The notes under the pieces were generated by a model that worked only from the letters and a program-made list of their open reading frames with translations, searched no databases and was not told the DNA's origin. A DNA stretch of 64,000 nucleotides from Trifolium pratense. Its lineage: Eukaryota; Streptophyta; Magnoliopsida; Fabales; Fabaceae. Positions 1-10,585 of this stretch are shown in pieces (the stretch's first letter is position 1; each line of letters starts with the position of its first letter). The translations under genes and the position numbers were made by a program. The stretch lies in the NCBI RefSeq assembly GCF_020283565.1, contig NC_060060.1, forward strand, positions 11,408,001 through 11,472,000. The letters are read 5' to 3'.

Positions 1-297
1 ACAGCCATAGTCACTGATCCGACACGTCAAAGGTGGTCCCCTACAAACCCACGGTGTCACTGTTCCTTTTATTTTTTTAATTATGAATTTCTGTGTCGCA
101 CGTGTGAAGCCGACCTCACACTCCAACTAACCATCACGTCACGTCAGAGTTAACCACTCCATGAGTTTATTTGCCAAATCCCCTCTAATAAACTTCCATA
201 ATTCAATGCCCCAATACTTCGTTTAATTTAATCAACTCTACCGCAAAATACAAACATTGGCATATGGAGGAACACACGGAGGACGTACTACTTTATA

Positions 298-829
298 TAT
301 CCTTCCGTCCCGATTTGATTGACACAAAGTGTATCACGCATATTGATGTATAACTTTGATAATTAATATTTTTAATTGTATAAAGTAAAAATTAGATATT
401 TTGACAATACTCATCGAGACAAATCAAATATCATCTTATATGCTAATATTTATTTTTGTTTATTATTCCTTTCGTACCACAATATATGTCGCTTTGACAC
501 TTTTACACATACTAAGGAAGATAATTAATGTTATATTGAAAAAAGAGATTATAAGTTGATTGACAAAATTGTCCTTCATTTATGATATGAAAAAATAAAT
601 TGAAAAATGAAAAGAGGAGAGAGTAATAAATAGTTAAGGATATAATATGAAAAATAACATTAAATACTTTATTGGTAATATCAAACGACATATATTGTGG
701 TACAAATTTTTTTCACAAAGTGACATATATTGTGTTTCGGAGGGAGTAGTAGAAAAATAAGGTCAACACAATATGTGTGAATAGTGCATAACAGTCAACT
801 GTGTCAATCAAATTGGGACGGATGAAGTA
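298..829. mobile_element. MITE (outer), with a second MITE nested in it
   Basis: The ends are inverted repeats: the left end reads tccttccgtcccgatttg and the right end, reverse-complemented, reads ttcatccgtcccaatttg, both followed by attgacac and flanked by TA. TA target sites and the 'ccgtcc' end are usual for Stowaway-like (Tc1/mariner) MITEs of plants. It has no coding capacity. A second MITE occupies 464-748 inside it. Confidence 0.8.
464..748. mobile_element. Stowaway-like MITE nested in the 298-829 MITE
   Basis: The left end (ttcctttcgtaccacaatat) and the reverse complement of the right end (ctccctccgaaacacaatat) form a terminal inverted repeat that continues as atgtc, flanked by TA. 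It lies wholly inside the outer MITE, so it inserted later. Noncoding. Confidence 0.75.
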
Positions 830-833
830 TTAT

Positions 834-937
834 TATTCTCTGCGATCTTAAATATAAACAAAAGTTAAAATATATTTGGCTTAAATTTAGATTAAATATG
901 TTTTGACTTTTGTTTATATTTAAGACCGGAGAGAGTA
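834..937. mobile_element. Short Stowaway-like MITE
   Basis: About 104 bp with near-perfect terminal inverted repeats (ttctctgcgatcttaaat at the left, ctctctccggtcttaaat from the right end), both continuing as ataaacaaaag and flanked by TA. It starts four bases after the previous MITE ends. Confidence 0.75.
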
Positions 938-1303
938 TCGCTTAACGTATGCTTTAATGACACATATTAAAAATTGCATATTCAACTTATTAAACATTTA
1001 CTAATATTTTAAACTATTAAATGCTAAATTTCTACTATCTTATCATGTGCCGTGTTAACATGACATTTTTCTTTTTATTCTTCTAAACAAAATTTACTGC
1101 ACGATTTTTTTATAAGAGAAATTTTATTATATAGATTCTCGGTAAATTTAAAAATTAGAATCTCTCTTATAATTAGGACCGAGAACGTAAATTTGAAAGT
1201 GACATCTTTAATATTATTAAAATATTTTATAAAATTAAATTTATTAAATCTAAACTCAACTTGTTTATATAATTAATTTTAAATTCATTTATACCTCAAT
1301 CCT

Positions 1304-1420
1304 ATGAGCCTAACTCAGTTGGTAAGAGACATCGTTTATCATATGCAGTGGCTGAAGTTCGAACTCTAAACACCTTACTTATTCATCTTAATGTTGAAAT
1401 TTGTAGCCTTTGAAAAAAAA
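1304..1420 (+). mobile_element. tRNA-derived SINE, diverged 3' part
   Basis: An A-box-like cctaactcagttggta (from about 1308) and a B-box-like agttcgaact (from about 1356) are spaced as in a tRNA-derived SINE. An A-rich tail follows and is abutted by the MITE at 1421. Copies of the same family lie at 6010 and 56745. The tail end differs from those copies, so this copy is older or truncated. Confidence 0.65.
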
Positions 1421-1701
1421 TACTCCCTCCGGTCCTTATTATAAGAAACACTTTGACAAAATCACACAGACCAAGGAAGGTAAATTTTCACATTAATGAT
1501 TCTAACATTTTATGTTATATTCCAAAACTAACCTTTGACTAGCATGGGAAATAGACTTCTCTAATTAATGCACTAGCATTATAATGAATTATTTGATTGT
1601 ATTTAATAAGGGTACAAATGGAATTGTGTTAAAGTGTTTCTTATAAAAAGGACCAAATAAAAATTCCAAAGTGTTTCTTATAAAAAGGACCGGAGGGAGT
1701 A
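1421..1701. mobile_element. Stowaway-like MITE
   Basis: Terminal inverted repeats: actccctccggtccttatta at the left, and actccctccggtcctttt from the right end; both continue into ataagaaacactttg. TA borders, 281 bp, noncoding. The right end is partly duplicated: gtgtttcttataaaaaggac occurs at about 1635 and again at about 1672. Confidence 0.85.
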
Positions 1702-2267
1702 ATTTACTCCTCATTAAGTATTTTTAGTGGAAAATACTTTAGTATCACTTTCATTAATATGCATGGTAGTATATGGTTGTAGAGAATGATATTATATCCA
1801 TGATCCAACCGTATGCATGAACCTTTTGGCACGGATGGGGCCAAGTCAATGCTATCCTTAACCTAAAAAAAAGAAGTGGTATATATTGCGTTTATATTTA
1901 TGTCTCATTTCATATGTGACACTCTATAATTTATTATTCATTTAATGATAAAAAATATAACATATATTTCGTTCTGTCAAATTTTTATATAATTTAATAG
2001 GAAGAGTATAAAAAATGTGTTGCGATCGTGCACTGTGTTTTCTAATTCTAATGCTACTTGTGTTATTGAAGCCAATTGGCAATAATAGAGATACAAATGT
2101 AAATATGAATGGGTCCCATTTTGTGATGGATTTGCTGTGCATCTCTATCTATTTCATCACACAACGAATTTGCATGTGGGCTGCAACTTACTTTGACCAG
2201 TGACTCGTCTTGTTCATAATTGATCTTTTTTGGATTTTTTTTGTAGTATTATTAATTTTTTATGGGT
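1702..2267. other. Intergenic, nothing recognised
   Basis: AT-rich sequence. Overlapping short open frames around 1942-2203 on both strands have no recognisable family or gene context and are treated as chance. Confidence 0.5.
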
Positions 2268-2442
2268 CTCGCTAACGAGTGCCCCCGGAGCACTCTTTAA
2301 GCATTCCATTTAAAGAAATTTTTTATTCAAAAAGTTAAATACTACAATTTCCAATGCGTTGACTTTACGCATTCCGATAAAAATTCTATAAAAAACTTAC
2401 TATTTAAGGGCTTAAAGAGTGCCCGGAGGCACTATTTAGCAT
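2268..2442. mobile_element. MITE, 'gagtgcccggag' family, copy 1
   Basis: The ends are inverted repeats: gctaacgagtgcccccgg...gcactctttaagc at the left and gcttaaagagtgcccggagg...ttagca at the right. The middle (atgcgttgactttacgcatt, then aaaacttactatttaa) is shared with a second copy at 9758-9935, which defines a family. Noncoding. Confidence 0.75.
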
Positions 2443-3000
2443 TTGCATCTTTTTTGGATTATTTTTGTAGTACTATTAATTTTTTATTTATTAATCCTTC
2501 CGTTCTTAAGAAAAATTATGCTAGTTATGTGGAGTTTGATCGCGAAGTAAATAATATATAATGAAAAAATTATTTTACTTAGAAATTAAATTTAGATTTT
2601 CTCCAATAATTTGTTATTTAGTAAAATTCATTACAATGACTTAATTATTACTACTACCAAACTTTTATTAGTACTAGCAAGCTTTTGCTCTCATATCTTA
2701 AGAAAGGGCAGACCAAAGGGCAGACCAAATAGTTACATGATACCCAGACTCGCAAATCATAAGAAATCTCTGTCAGTTACTATGTAAATTTTTTCGATCC
2801 AGTCAATCAGTATATTTAAATTTTACCTGACACTTTTGTCTGGAACAGTACAATTGAGGTCACATATTCATTTGATCATCTTTTATAATTGAGAAACAAG
2901 TAGTCTCCATTTAAATGTGAGCATAGCACTATCGAGTTGACAACATGACTCTAAAGTTTAAGTTTGATTTATGGAGCCGTTTATTAATCTTCTAAGCTAC
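2443..3000. other. Intergenic, nothing recognised
   Basis: AT-rich, no coding signal. A short direct duplication (agggcagaccaa, about 2705-2728) is the only local structure seen. Confidence 0.4.
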
Positions 3001-3484
3001 GGCGGAACCAGGAAAAAAAATTCCGGGTGGATCGTTAAATCGGTTATATATAAATTAAATATGAAAATTATATTGTGTATAAAAAATTATTAATAAGTGT
3101 TTAAAGTTAATTGAAAATAAAACAATTCTAGAATGAAATTGAAAAGTTTTTTTTTTTTTTTTTTGCAAAAATAGAATTTTTTTTTGTAAAAATAAAAATT
3201 GTGAATTTTATGAATTGATATACATATAAAAAATAGTAACATTTTCAAAATAATGTTTTGAGTTATACGCAGGAGTTGAACTTGTGACCTACAACAACAT
3301 GATAAAATAAACCAAGTCACCTTATCCGTTCGATTACATGTATATTTTAATATTTTAATGTCTTCATAAATATATATAGTATTATACATGTAATTTTATA
3401 AAAACACTAGGGGTAATTTATTAACTTCCTATTTTTTCGGGGAGGGCCGCGGCCCACCTTAGCCCTCCCCTAGTTCCGCCTCTG
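3001..3484. mobile_element. Non-autonomous element, 'ggcggaacc' family
   Basis: The left end ggcggaaccagg is complementary to the right end ctagttccgcctctg. The sequence just inside the right end is a GC-rich hairpin (ggggagggccgcggcccacc...agccctcccc), also seen at 26243-26305 and 27847-27885. The shared internal stretch aaatatgaaaattatattg (about 3057) is also found at 27462. The flank gctac occurs on both sides. Superfamily not determined; hAT is plausible. Confidence 0.55.
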
Positions 3485-5100
3485 GCTACGAGGATATTTT
3501 GAGGCGCTTGCTTACTATGAGTTAAAGATTCTAATTATATTGAATTAACAAAATAAAATAATGCAACAATGTTAAAATTCTTACGTAGAGTTTCTCATAC
3601 ATTTAGATTGATCCTACAAGAGGTGCAACACAAGGACTTCCAATTGTGCAAGGAAGATGTTCATATTACACAACATTTTTTTTTTAAACTATAAAAAAGG
3701 TGCAACATAAGGACTTCCAAAAGATCATCCATATTATTACTTTTCTCGCTCAAACACGCTTAACTGCGAAATTCTAATGAGATTGATGTATTAGTGCAGA
3801 TATGATCGCACTATTTTTTATTATTTTATAGTATTTTGGTACTAGACCTAGGGGATAGGGCACTATACAGCAAGGGCCATGTTCATGTGGATGTGAGTCT
3901 TCGCCGCAGAAATGGACTGTGATATCCGTGATAAAGCAAAATACATAGTGCTATATACACTGTTGGAATGGTAATTGTTAACCAACAAAGTCATGTGTGA
4001 TTCATGAAGGAGGAATGTGTTAGGCCTCTGATGGCATGTTTCCTATTTCAAACAGGATTATTTTCCATGCTTTTTTGGTCATACATTTTTTATCTGCCAG
4101 AAATGGACTAACTGATAATGGATTATTAGATCAGTTGAGTGTGTACAAATATATCAAGCTATATGAATATCGGTTGCTAATTAGATTGCCTAAATTTATT
4201 GCTATTTATTATTTGGCCATTTTGTTGTTCATAATGCTAATATACTACTATATATATATATATAGTATTGCCTAATGAGTAATGATGCATGCATAACCAT
4301 ATCCTTCTTATCGTAAAAAAAAAATAAAAATCCTTAATTTGACTAATTATGCATCCTTCTACTTATTATTTTCATTTTTAATGCATTTTTAGTCATTAAA
4401 TGATACGATGATAGGAGTATATAATTTTTTTTCAAAATTGTGCAACTAAAATTCGAACTCTAATTTTCTAAATCCATTTATCTTTAATTGAAATTCACTA
4501 ATCAATTAGTCCCAATCACCTTTGTTAAATGAGAGTGAAAAGTAATCAACATTTTCAATTTTAGTGTTAATAAGCAAAACTCAACATTTTTTTTTTCTTC
4601 TAGCCTTAAGATCAACTATACATTTTGAGTCCATCCCTCTCCATCTCCAATCTAACTTTTTTTCCCTCTTAAAGTAACAAATTCCACTAAAATTCACATA
4701 CAACTATAAAATTCTAAATTTAAATCCGAATAAAAACATCAATCCTAATAATAATATCAAATCTAATTCAAAACGTCAAACCTAACAATATCTGCATCAG
4801 CCGTTAAACTAAAATTTAGGACCAATCCATCCAATTTTTTTGATTTTTCACCATCAGTATCCGGTCTACTTGACCGTCTAATTTGGTTCGAGGTTAATTC
4901 TAATATCAAATGATTCGGTCACCTTCCGATCACAGTTGCAGAGGACCAAACTATGATATTCCTTTTGTAAAAAAAAAAAAACGATGATATTCTTACCAAA
5001 TTCAGCACCAATCCAATGGTTCAATTAACTTTGGATAACTTTTTTTTTTCTTCATTAAATAAATAAATTGTGTACTATACTAACAATAATTAAGGAAGTG
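3485..5100. other. Intergenic, nothing recognised
   Basis: AT-rich, with a short (TA)n near 4250-4264 and many poly-A/T runs. The 79-codon frame at 4036-4275 reads through the microsatellite and is not supported. An aaaattcgaactct motif near 4449 resembles a B box but lacks a clear partner. Confidence 0.4.
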
Positions 5101-5335
5101 AAAACTAGATAGTGTGAAAAGGGTATAGAGAGAGAAAGAGAGAGAAGCATTATCAGAGAGAAGAATCTACTAAAAAAGGAGCCAACATTTCTTCTTCATT
5201 TTTTCATCTTCTACATCTCCACACACTACAACCAAAAAATCTTCACCTCGTTACTCAAACCAAATCCAATTCACAGCTTCTTCTTCTTCTTACTCTTCCT
5301 CTCTCTCTCTCTATACAACGGACCTCGCCGGAGCC
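5101..5335 (+). promoter_or_regulatory. Probable 5' UTR / proximal promoter of the BEH2-like gene
   Basis: A purine-rich run (agagagagaaagagagagaa) is followed by a long CT-rich stretch ending in ctctctctctctata shortly before the start codon. GA/CT-rich leaders are common in plant regulatory genes. The transcription start was not determined. Confidence 0.4.
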
Positions 5336-7034
5336 ATGACCGGCGGCGGATCGTCGGGAAGATTACCGACATGGAAAGAGAGAGAAAACAATAAGAGAAG
5401 AGAGAGAAGACGAAGAGCTATTGCTGCTAAGATCTATTCAGGTCTTCGTTCTCAAGGTAATTTCAAGCTACCTAAACACTGTGATAACAATGAAGTGTTG
5501 AAAGCTCTTTGTTCTGAAGCTGGTTGGATCGTTGAAGAAGATGGAACTACTTATAGAAAGGTTTAACTCATTCTCAATCTCAGATCTGGTTTAATTATCA
5601 TGGATAATTTTAACTAATTATGTTTAATTCTCAATTGTACTTGATCTGGTTCAATTTCAGTGAATTCATCTTGTTTAAATTGAAATTAAACCTTCAAATT
5701 GATCTTATTGTAAACCTAGGTTTTGTGATCTAATTGGTTATTGGTGTTTAGTTTAACTAAATTAATCAGTTTCTTGAGCTTTTTCATTTATTTTTTTTAA
5801 TGTTGTTAATGTGTTTAATTTTGTTTTCTAGGTCAGCATAATTAGGATCTTTGACATTTAATTAACTATGTTAATGCCATTTTGCTCCTTTTAATTAACT
5901 TGCCTAATTTGGGATCTTTAACATTTAATTAATGTTAGTAAAAAAAAAACATTTAATTAATGTTCTTGGTCAAGCTTATTTATGCATAATTTAAAGTAGT
6001 ATAAATTGCATCCTCGTGAGAGCTTAAACTCAGTTGGTTGAGACATCACATTATGTATGCAGGAACTAGGGTTCGAACTCCAAACACTCCAATTATTCAA
6101 CTTTAGAGTTAAATTCTAGCAACTAGACTACTTGACAAAAAAAAGTAGTATAAACTGCCAAATTGGAAGAAATTAATAATTGTTTTGAAGAATTGTTTGT
6201 ACAAAGTGTTGTAGATGATTTTGATTCTTGTGCATAGGCTAATATGAGTGAATGAATTTGAAACAGGGAAGTAAGAGACCGCTACTGAATGAGATGGGAG
6301 GAACTCCACCAAATATGAGTGCTTGTTCTTCACTTCAACCAAGTCCACAATCTTCATCATTCCCAAGTCCACAATCCTCTTCATTTCCAAGTCCAATACC
6401 ATCCTACCACGCAAGTCCAACTTCATCGTCTTTCCCAAGTCCATCTCGCATGGATGGAATATCAAACCCATCTTCCTTTCTTCTACCGTTCATCCGAAAC
6501 ATAACTTCAATCCCCACAAATCTTCCACCCCTTAGGATTTCCAATAGTGCTCCTGTTACACCACCTCTTTCTTCTCCAAGAAGTTCAAAGCGAAAAGCAG
6601 ATTTTGAATCCCTCTCTAATGGTTCCTTTAACTCATCATTTCGCCACCCGCTTTTCGCTACCTCTGCACCGTCAAGTCCCACGCGCCGTAACCATTTACC
6701 CCCTTCCACCATTCCGGAGTGTGACGAGTCAGATGCTTCTACGGTGGACTCTGGTAGGTGGGTTAGTTTTCAGACAACAGCTGTCCATGGCGCGGCTCCT
6801 CCGTCCCCTACCTTTAATCTCATGAAACCAGTAATGCAGAAGATCACTCCTCAGAGTTCGATGGATATGATTCATGAGGCCATGCAATGGAGTTCAGGTT
6901 CAGCTGCTGAGAGAGGTAGAGGCTCAGATTTTGACTTTGAGAATGGCAGAGTGGTGAAACCGTGGGAAGGTGAGAGAATTCACGAGGTAGGAGTGGATGA
7001 ATTGGAGCTTACTCTGGGGTTTGGTAAGGCCTGA
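5336..7034 (+). CDS. BEH2: BES1/BZR1-type transcription factor (BEH2-like)
   Basis: Two exons, 5336-5560 and 6267-7034, joined at a phase-0 GT-AG intron, give 330 aa, the usual family length. Residues 12-80 are the plant BES1/BZR1 atypical bHLH DNA-binding domain ([20 protein letters not shown], then [16 protein letters not shown], ending TTYRKG across the splice). The intron just after this domain is typical of the family. Exon 2 is Ser/Pro-rich with repeated SSFPSP at residues 105-135, which suits GSK3/BIN2 phosphorylation. It also has [15 protein letters not shown] (165-179, the 14-3-3/GSK3 region), SAPSSPTRR (208-216), a PEST-like TIPECDESD (223-231), [10 protein letters not shown] (306-315) and a C-terminal EAR motif LELTL (321-325). 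By family it is a nuclear regulator of brassinosteroid-responsive genes through E-box/BRRE sites. Assignment to BEH2 rather than BEH1/3/4 is from remembered similarity. A SINE lies in the intron. Confidence 0.93.
6010..6141 (+). mobile_element. tRNA-derived SINE inside the BEH2-like intron
   Basis: A box (cttaaactcagttggttga) and B box (gggttcgaactcc) are followed by the family tail ending ttgacaaaaaaa. A 17-bp target-site duplication flanks it: aaagtagtataaattgc at 5993-6009 and aaagtagtataaactgc at 6142-6158, one mismatch. Same family as the copies at 1304 and 56745. Confidence 0.9.
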
Positions 7035-8324
7035 TGATGATAAAACCAACTTACATTTGTGTTCTACATTATACACCGTCCCAAAAAATGACCGACTCAA
7101 TTGCAGTTCCTCAAAATGTGTGCCTGGTTTTCTGGGTGAGGAAGGGCATTGTTTGCATCTGCTACTTCTGCATTAGTCAGGGAAATTCTGAATTGGGTGT
7201 TATGCTATTTTTTCCTTTTGTACAGTTCTTTTATATAGCTATGGTTAGTGGTTACTCTATATGAAATTTAACTTCAATTGTAATGCCTTGTTTGATTGTT
7301 GAAGAGTTGCATTTGAAGCAACCTTAAGGAAGTATTTTGAGACTTGAATCTTACCAAGGGCAAGGGAAACAAGGTTATACTCTTGCTCCTCTTATTGATG
7401 ACATTTTGATTCCTCTTGACAATTCATTACACACTGCTGAGCATCCAATTAAGTTTTTGTATTGTGTGTTTGTTATGTCTATCATTGGTTTCACATTGAT
7501 TTAGTCATTCTTCATCTTCTAGGTTTGCTTTGTTGACCATCTAAATTACTTCATTATTGTTTAAATTTTTATGCTGGTTCAGTGGATTGCTATAAGGGGC
7601 ATATAGATTATTGTTTTGTTGTTTCAATTTTGACTCATTGTTTGGAATGAGAGAAGAAATGAAGTGGACAATACGAGACATAAAACTGATTGGATTTTTA
7701 AAATTATTTGAAAACGAAGAAAAACAAAGGTAGAAAATAAGAGACATAAACCATTTTTTTCTCTCATTGGTCATGTTATAGGAATTTTAGTCATTCATTC
7801 AATTTTTCTTTTTTCTTTTCTCACTTAAATGTTTTTATGCTCTTTGAGATTTATCAATCATTATATTAAAAAAAATGAGACAAAACATCAGAGAAAAAAT
7901 TGGAGAGGATCCAAATCCATCCTCCACACTGTCTCTCTACGCCAGTCTCTCCACAATCGGTCTCTCTACAGCAAAAATATAAACCATTGGATCAATCCAA
8001 CATTGGGATATTAGATGGGTTTTTATTTATTTAAAAACTCATTCACTTCATCAAAAAAATAAAAACTCATCCCCAATTTTTCTTGCACTGTCGTGACTTG
8101 TGACAAAGAGGAAGATGGAGTCCGGACTCCGGAGCCTGTTCCCTACCACTGTAAGTCGGTATACCAAGGGAGGCTCTAACGGCGGAGTTGTCCCTGTGCA
8201 GCAAAAGTTGAAAAAAAATGGCGCTGTATCCTTTTTCCGGACAGCAAATCCCTGTGCAGTGGTGGGGCAAGGCCTCAACTCACTGAAACTGCGGGAACAA
8301 GGCTTGGCTTCACGTGGTATGGAT
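7035..8324. other. 3' UTR of the BEH2-like gene, then intergenic
   Basis: The first several hundred bases are T-rich and suit a 3' UTR; no single poly(A) signal stands out. The rest is noncoding AT-rich sequence. A less AT-rich patch from about 8096 contains a 124-codon frame (8100-8474) that I do not recognise; it runs into the foldback repeat and is not called a gene. Confidence 0.45.
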
Positions 8325-8535
8325 AACGCTTCTCTCGAAATTTTCTCATCCCACCCACTCACTTTTTCCCCTATCCCTAGCAATTCGGAAAACGTTTTTC
8401 GAATTTTTTATAGTGTAAATTTTACACTAGAAAAACAGTTCAGAACGTATTTTCCGATTTTTTTTGCACGCTAGGAGAGTAGGCGAGAAAGTGAGTGGGT
8501 GAGATGAAAAAATTTCGCTTCTCTCTGCGTTTTTT
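8325..8535. repeat. Foldback (palindromic) repeat, MITE-like
   Basis: The left arm (cttctctcgaaattttctca, then tcccacccactcac, 8329-8362) is matched in reverse complement by the right arm (gtgagtgggtgagatgaaaa, then aatttcgcttctct, about 8490-8525). The inner arms (cggaaaacg and cgtattttccg) also pair around the centre tgtaaattttaca at about 8414-8426. No clear target-site duplication was found. Confidence 0.65.
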
Positions 8536-9077
8536 GGTGAACCCATTTGGTTGTCTTTGGATATTTTTTGCTTTTTAGACTAGTAGAATTGTTCACATGG
8601 TGAATGGAGTTCCCGTAGCGAGTGGTGGAAATGTTATGCTAGTAATTACTTTTCTCACCATTCAAGCTGATTAAATCATATGAGGAGAGCTCAACCCAAA
8701 AGACTAGTCCAGCGGGAGAGCCTCATAACTTAAATATCACATCAAGCACTTTGAAATACTCGATGTGGGACTCCTAACACAAGCAATCAAGCTACTCTAT
8801 CCACCATTCAAGTGCACAATTCTACACATTATTTTTCTACAATCAAAACAATGGAATGTTAACCACAATCTCACACATGATCACACAAATTTAACCAAAT
8901 AACGGTATTTAGAGCATGATTTTAGTTGCCAACCTAGCTGATAAGACTTAAGCTCTGACATCATTGTCAAATATCATTTTAAAAACACCTCAAACGATAA
9001 TCAACATATCTTGCAGCTCATATTTTTATCTACACTTTACCTTTAATCTGTTTTTCTTTGGATTTTAGTTATCAAAC
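8536..9077. other. Intergenic, unclassified repeat-like sequence
   Basis: Contains aggagagctcaacccaaaag and gatgtgggactcctaacac (about 8682-8780), a style often seen in degraded plant repeats, but no ends could be defined. No coding signal. Confidence 0.35.
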
Positions 9078-9757
9078 TAAAGTATCTCGAAACCTCACAA
9101 AGAACACTTTAATGTTCCAAATGAAATTAATGTATTTCCTAAATGCATTATCTGGTCCAAAGTTTTAGAGAGCAATCTTCCTGATAAAAGTATTCTTGTT
9201 GGCAAAGAATGTCACATTTATCTTGGTTTTGACAGATCTGCATCATGAATTCTCAAGCTTTGATATCTACACTAACAAGAAAGAAACCAAATGCATTTGT
9301 TTTGAACACAATTCATAGTTACCTATAGAAGATAGAAAGACCCACTAAATTTTTTACTACCCCGGTCTGATAAAAAAAATGACCTATTTATATTTAGATA
9401 GTGTACGCAGTTGTTAAAAGTGGTGTTATTTACTATTTTTTTTTTATTAATCGTAGTTAGTGAAATTAATACTAATAAATATTGCATAACAATTTAAATT
9501 TTAAAGTGAGAATTATTTTAAGACTAAGCAAAGTACACAGGAAAGATTTTTACGTGAGGAAAGCGTAATGGGCCTAAAAAAGATATATGAACTTAAGTGG
9601 CTAATGAATTTTTTATAGGATAAATTATTTGGAAAAATTCGAGTTTGATTTTTGGTGGAAATAATTATTGATCAAACTTTACTTACCTTGCGATCAAACT
9701 CTAGATTATCAAATTTATTTTTTCTGAGAACCATAGTGTTAACGCCAAATAAATAAA

Positions 9758-9935
9758 GAGTCTAGCTAACTCTTTAAGAATTCCAATTAAATATATTATT
9801 TATTTATAAAGCTAAACATATCAATTTTCCATGCGTTGACTTTACACATTTTCATAATTTTTTCATAAAAACTTACTATTTAAAGTCCTTAAAAGAGTCT
9901 CCCGAATACGCTCGTTAGCATTTTCCATAAATAAA
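9758..9935. mobile_element. MITE, 'gagtgcccggag' family, copy 2 (worn)
   Basis: Shares catgcgttgactttacacat and aaaacttactatttaa with the copy at 2268-2442, and both have complementary ends built on ctaac...ctctttaag and cttaaaagagtc...gttagca. The left end is shortened compared with copy 1. Confidence 0.6.
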
Positions 9936-9974
9936 TAATGGGTCTCTCCCTCTATTGTACCCAAAAAAGAGACA

Positions 9975-9996
9975 ACTTTTAAATGCATTTAAAAGT
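9975..9996. promoter_or_regulatory. Perfect 22-bp palindrome upstream of the UGT pseudogene
   Basis: The half-site acttttaaatg is followed immediately by its exact reverse complement. The identical palindrome is at 13199-13220 in the intact paralogue, just before the TATA-like box. Function unknown. Confidence 0.6.
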
Positions 9997-10061
9997 TGGT
10001 TGGCAATTATATACCGTTTGGTAATCTCCATAATACATCTTCGTACTACATAGAGTGCAAC

Positions 10062-10460
10062 CAGGGACGGATCCAGAACTCAATCAGACGGGGGGTTAGA
10101 TTTTTTTTTTAATAACACACAAATAAAATAATTTTTTCACAAGAACCAAAAAATAAAATCATAACATTTGTTTATACCAAGCTAATATTATATATTATAC
10201 ATTAAATAGAAAGAACTAGATTGAGTAAATTAGAAGGTATCCGTAATGTTCCACTAGTACACAAGAATATAATAACACTAATCTATGATCATTAATGTCC
10301 CATCTCTTGAATGCAAAACTAGCATATATAGAAGAAGACAAAACAACTAAAACAATGCATATACCAACTTATAATAGGCATGTATAAATAGTATAGTATG
10401 AAACCTTGCATGTTAGGGGGAGTTGGAGCCCCTGCTTGCCCCCCCTTCCATCCGTCCCTG
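10062..10460. mobile_element. hAT-type MITE in the promoter of the UGT pseudogene
   Basis: The left end cagggacggat and right end atccgtccctg are inverted repeats of hAT style (CAGGG). Flanks agtgcaac (10054-10061) and agtataac (10461-10468) fit an 8-bp target duplication with two mismatches. The paralogous promoter before 13333 lacks the element, which supports insertion. Noncoding. Confidence 0.8.
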
Positions 10461-10585
10461 AGTATAACAACGATAAATTTACATCCTATTGTAGTAAGAG
10501 AGAGCAACACAAACAAGAAATTAAACTCAGCCTATAAGGAAAAAAAATAAAAAAGGCTTCTGGAGACTTAGATCCCATAACAACC

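Noticed and set aside
1308..1370. tRNA-like sequence
   Set aside because: The A and B boxes are present, but no cloverleaf can be completed and an A-rich tail follows; it belongs to a SINE family with copies at 6010 and 56745.
3090..3389. 99-codon minus-strand frame
   Set aside because: Low-complexity K/F-rich translation of poly-T/A tracts inside a repeat element.
6109..6825. Several open frames overlapping exon 2 of the BEH2-like gene on both strands
   Set aside because: They are shadows of the Ser/Pro-rich coding sequence in other frames.
8100..8474. 124-codon frame starting MTKRKMESGLRSL
   Set aside because: Not recognised, no introns or neighbours to support it, and its second half runs through the foldback repeat. 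A captured fragment is possible but not supported.
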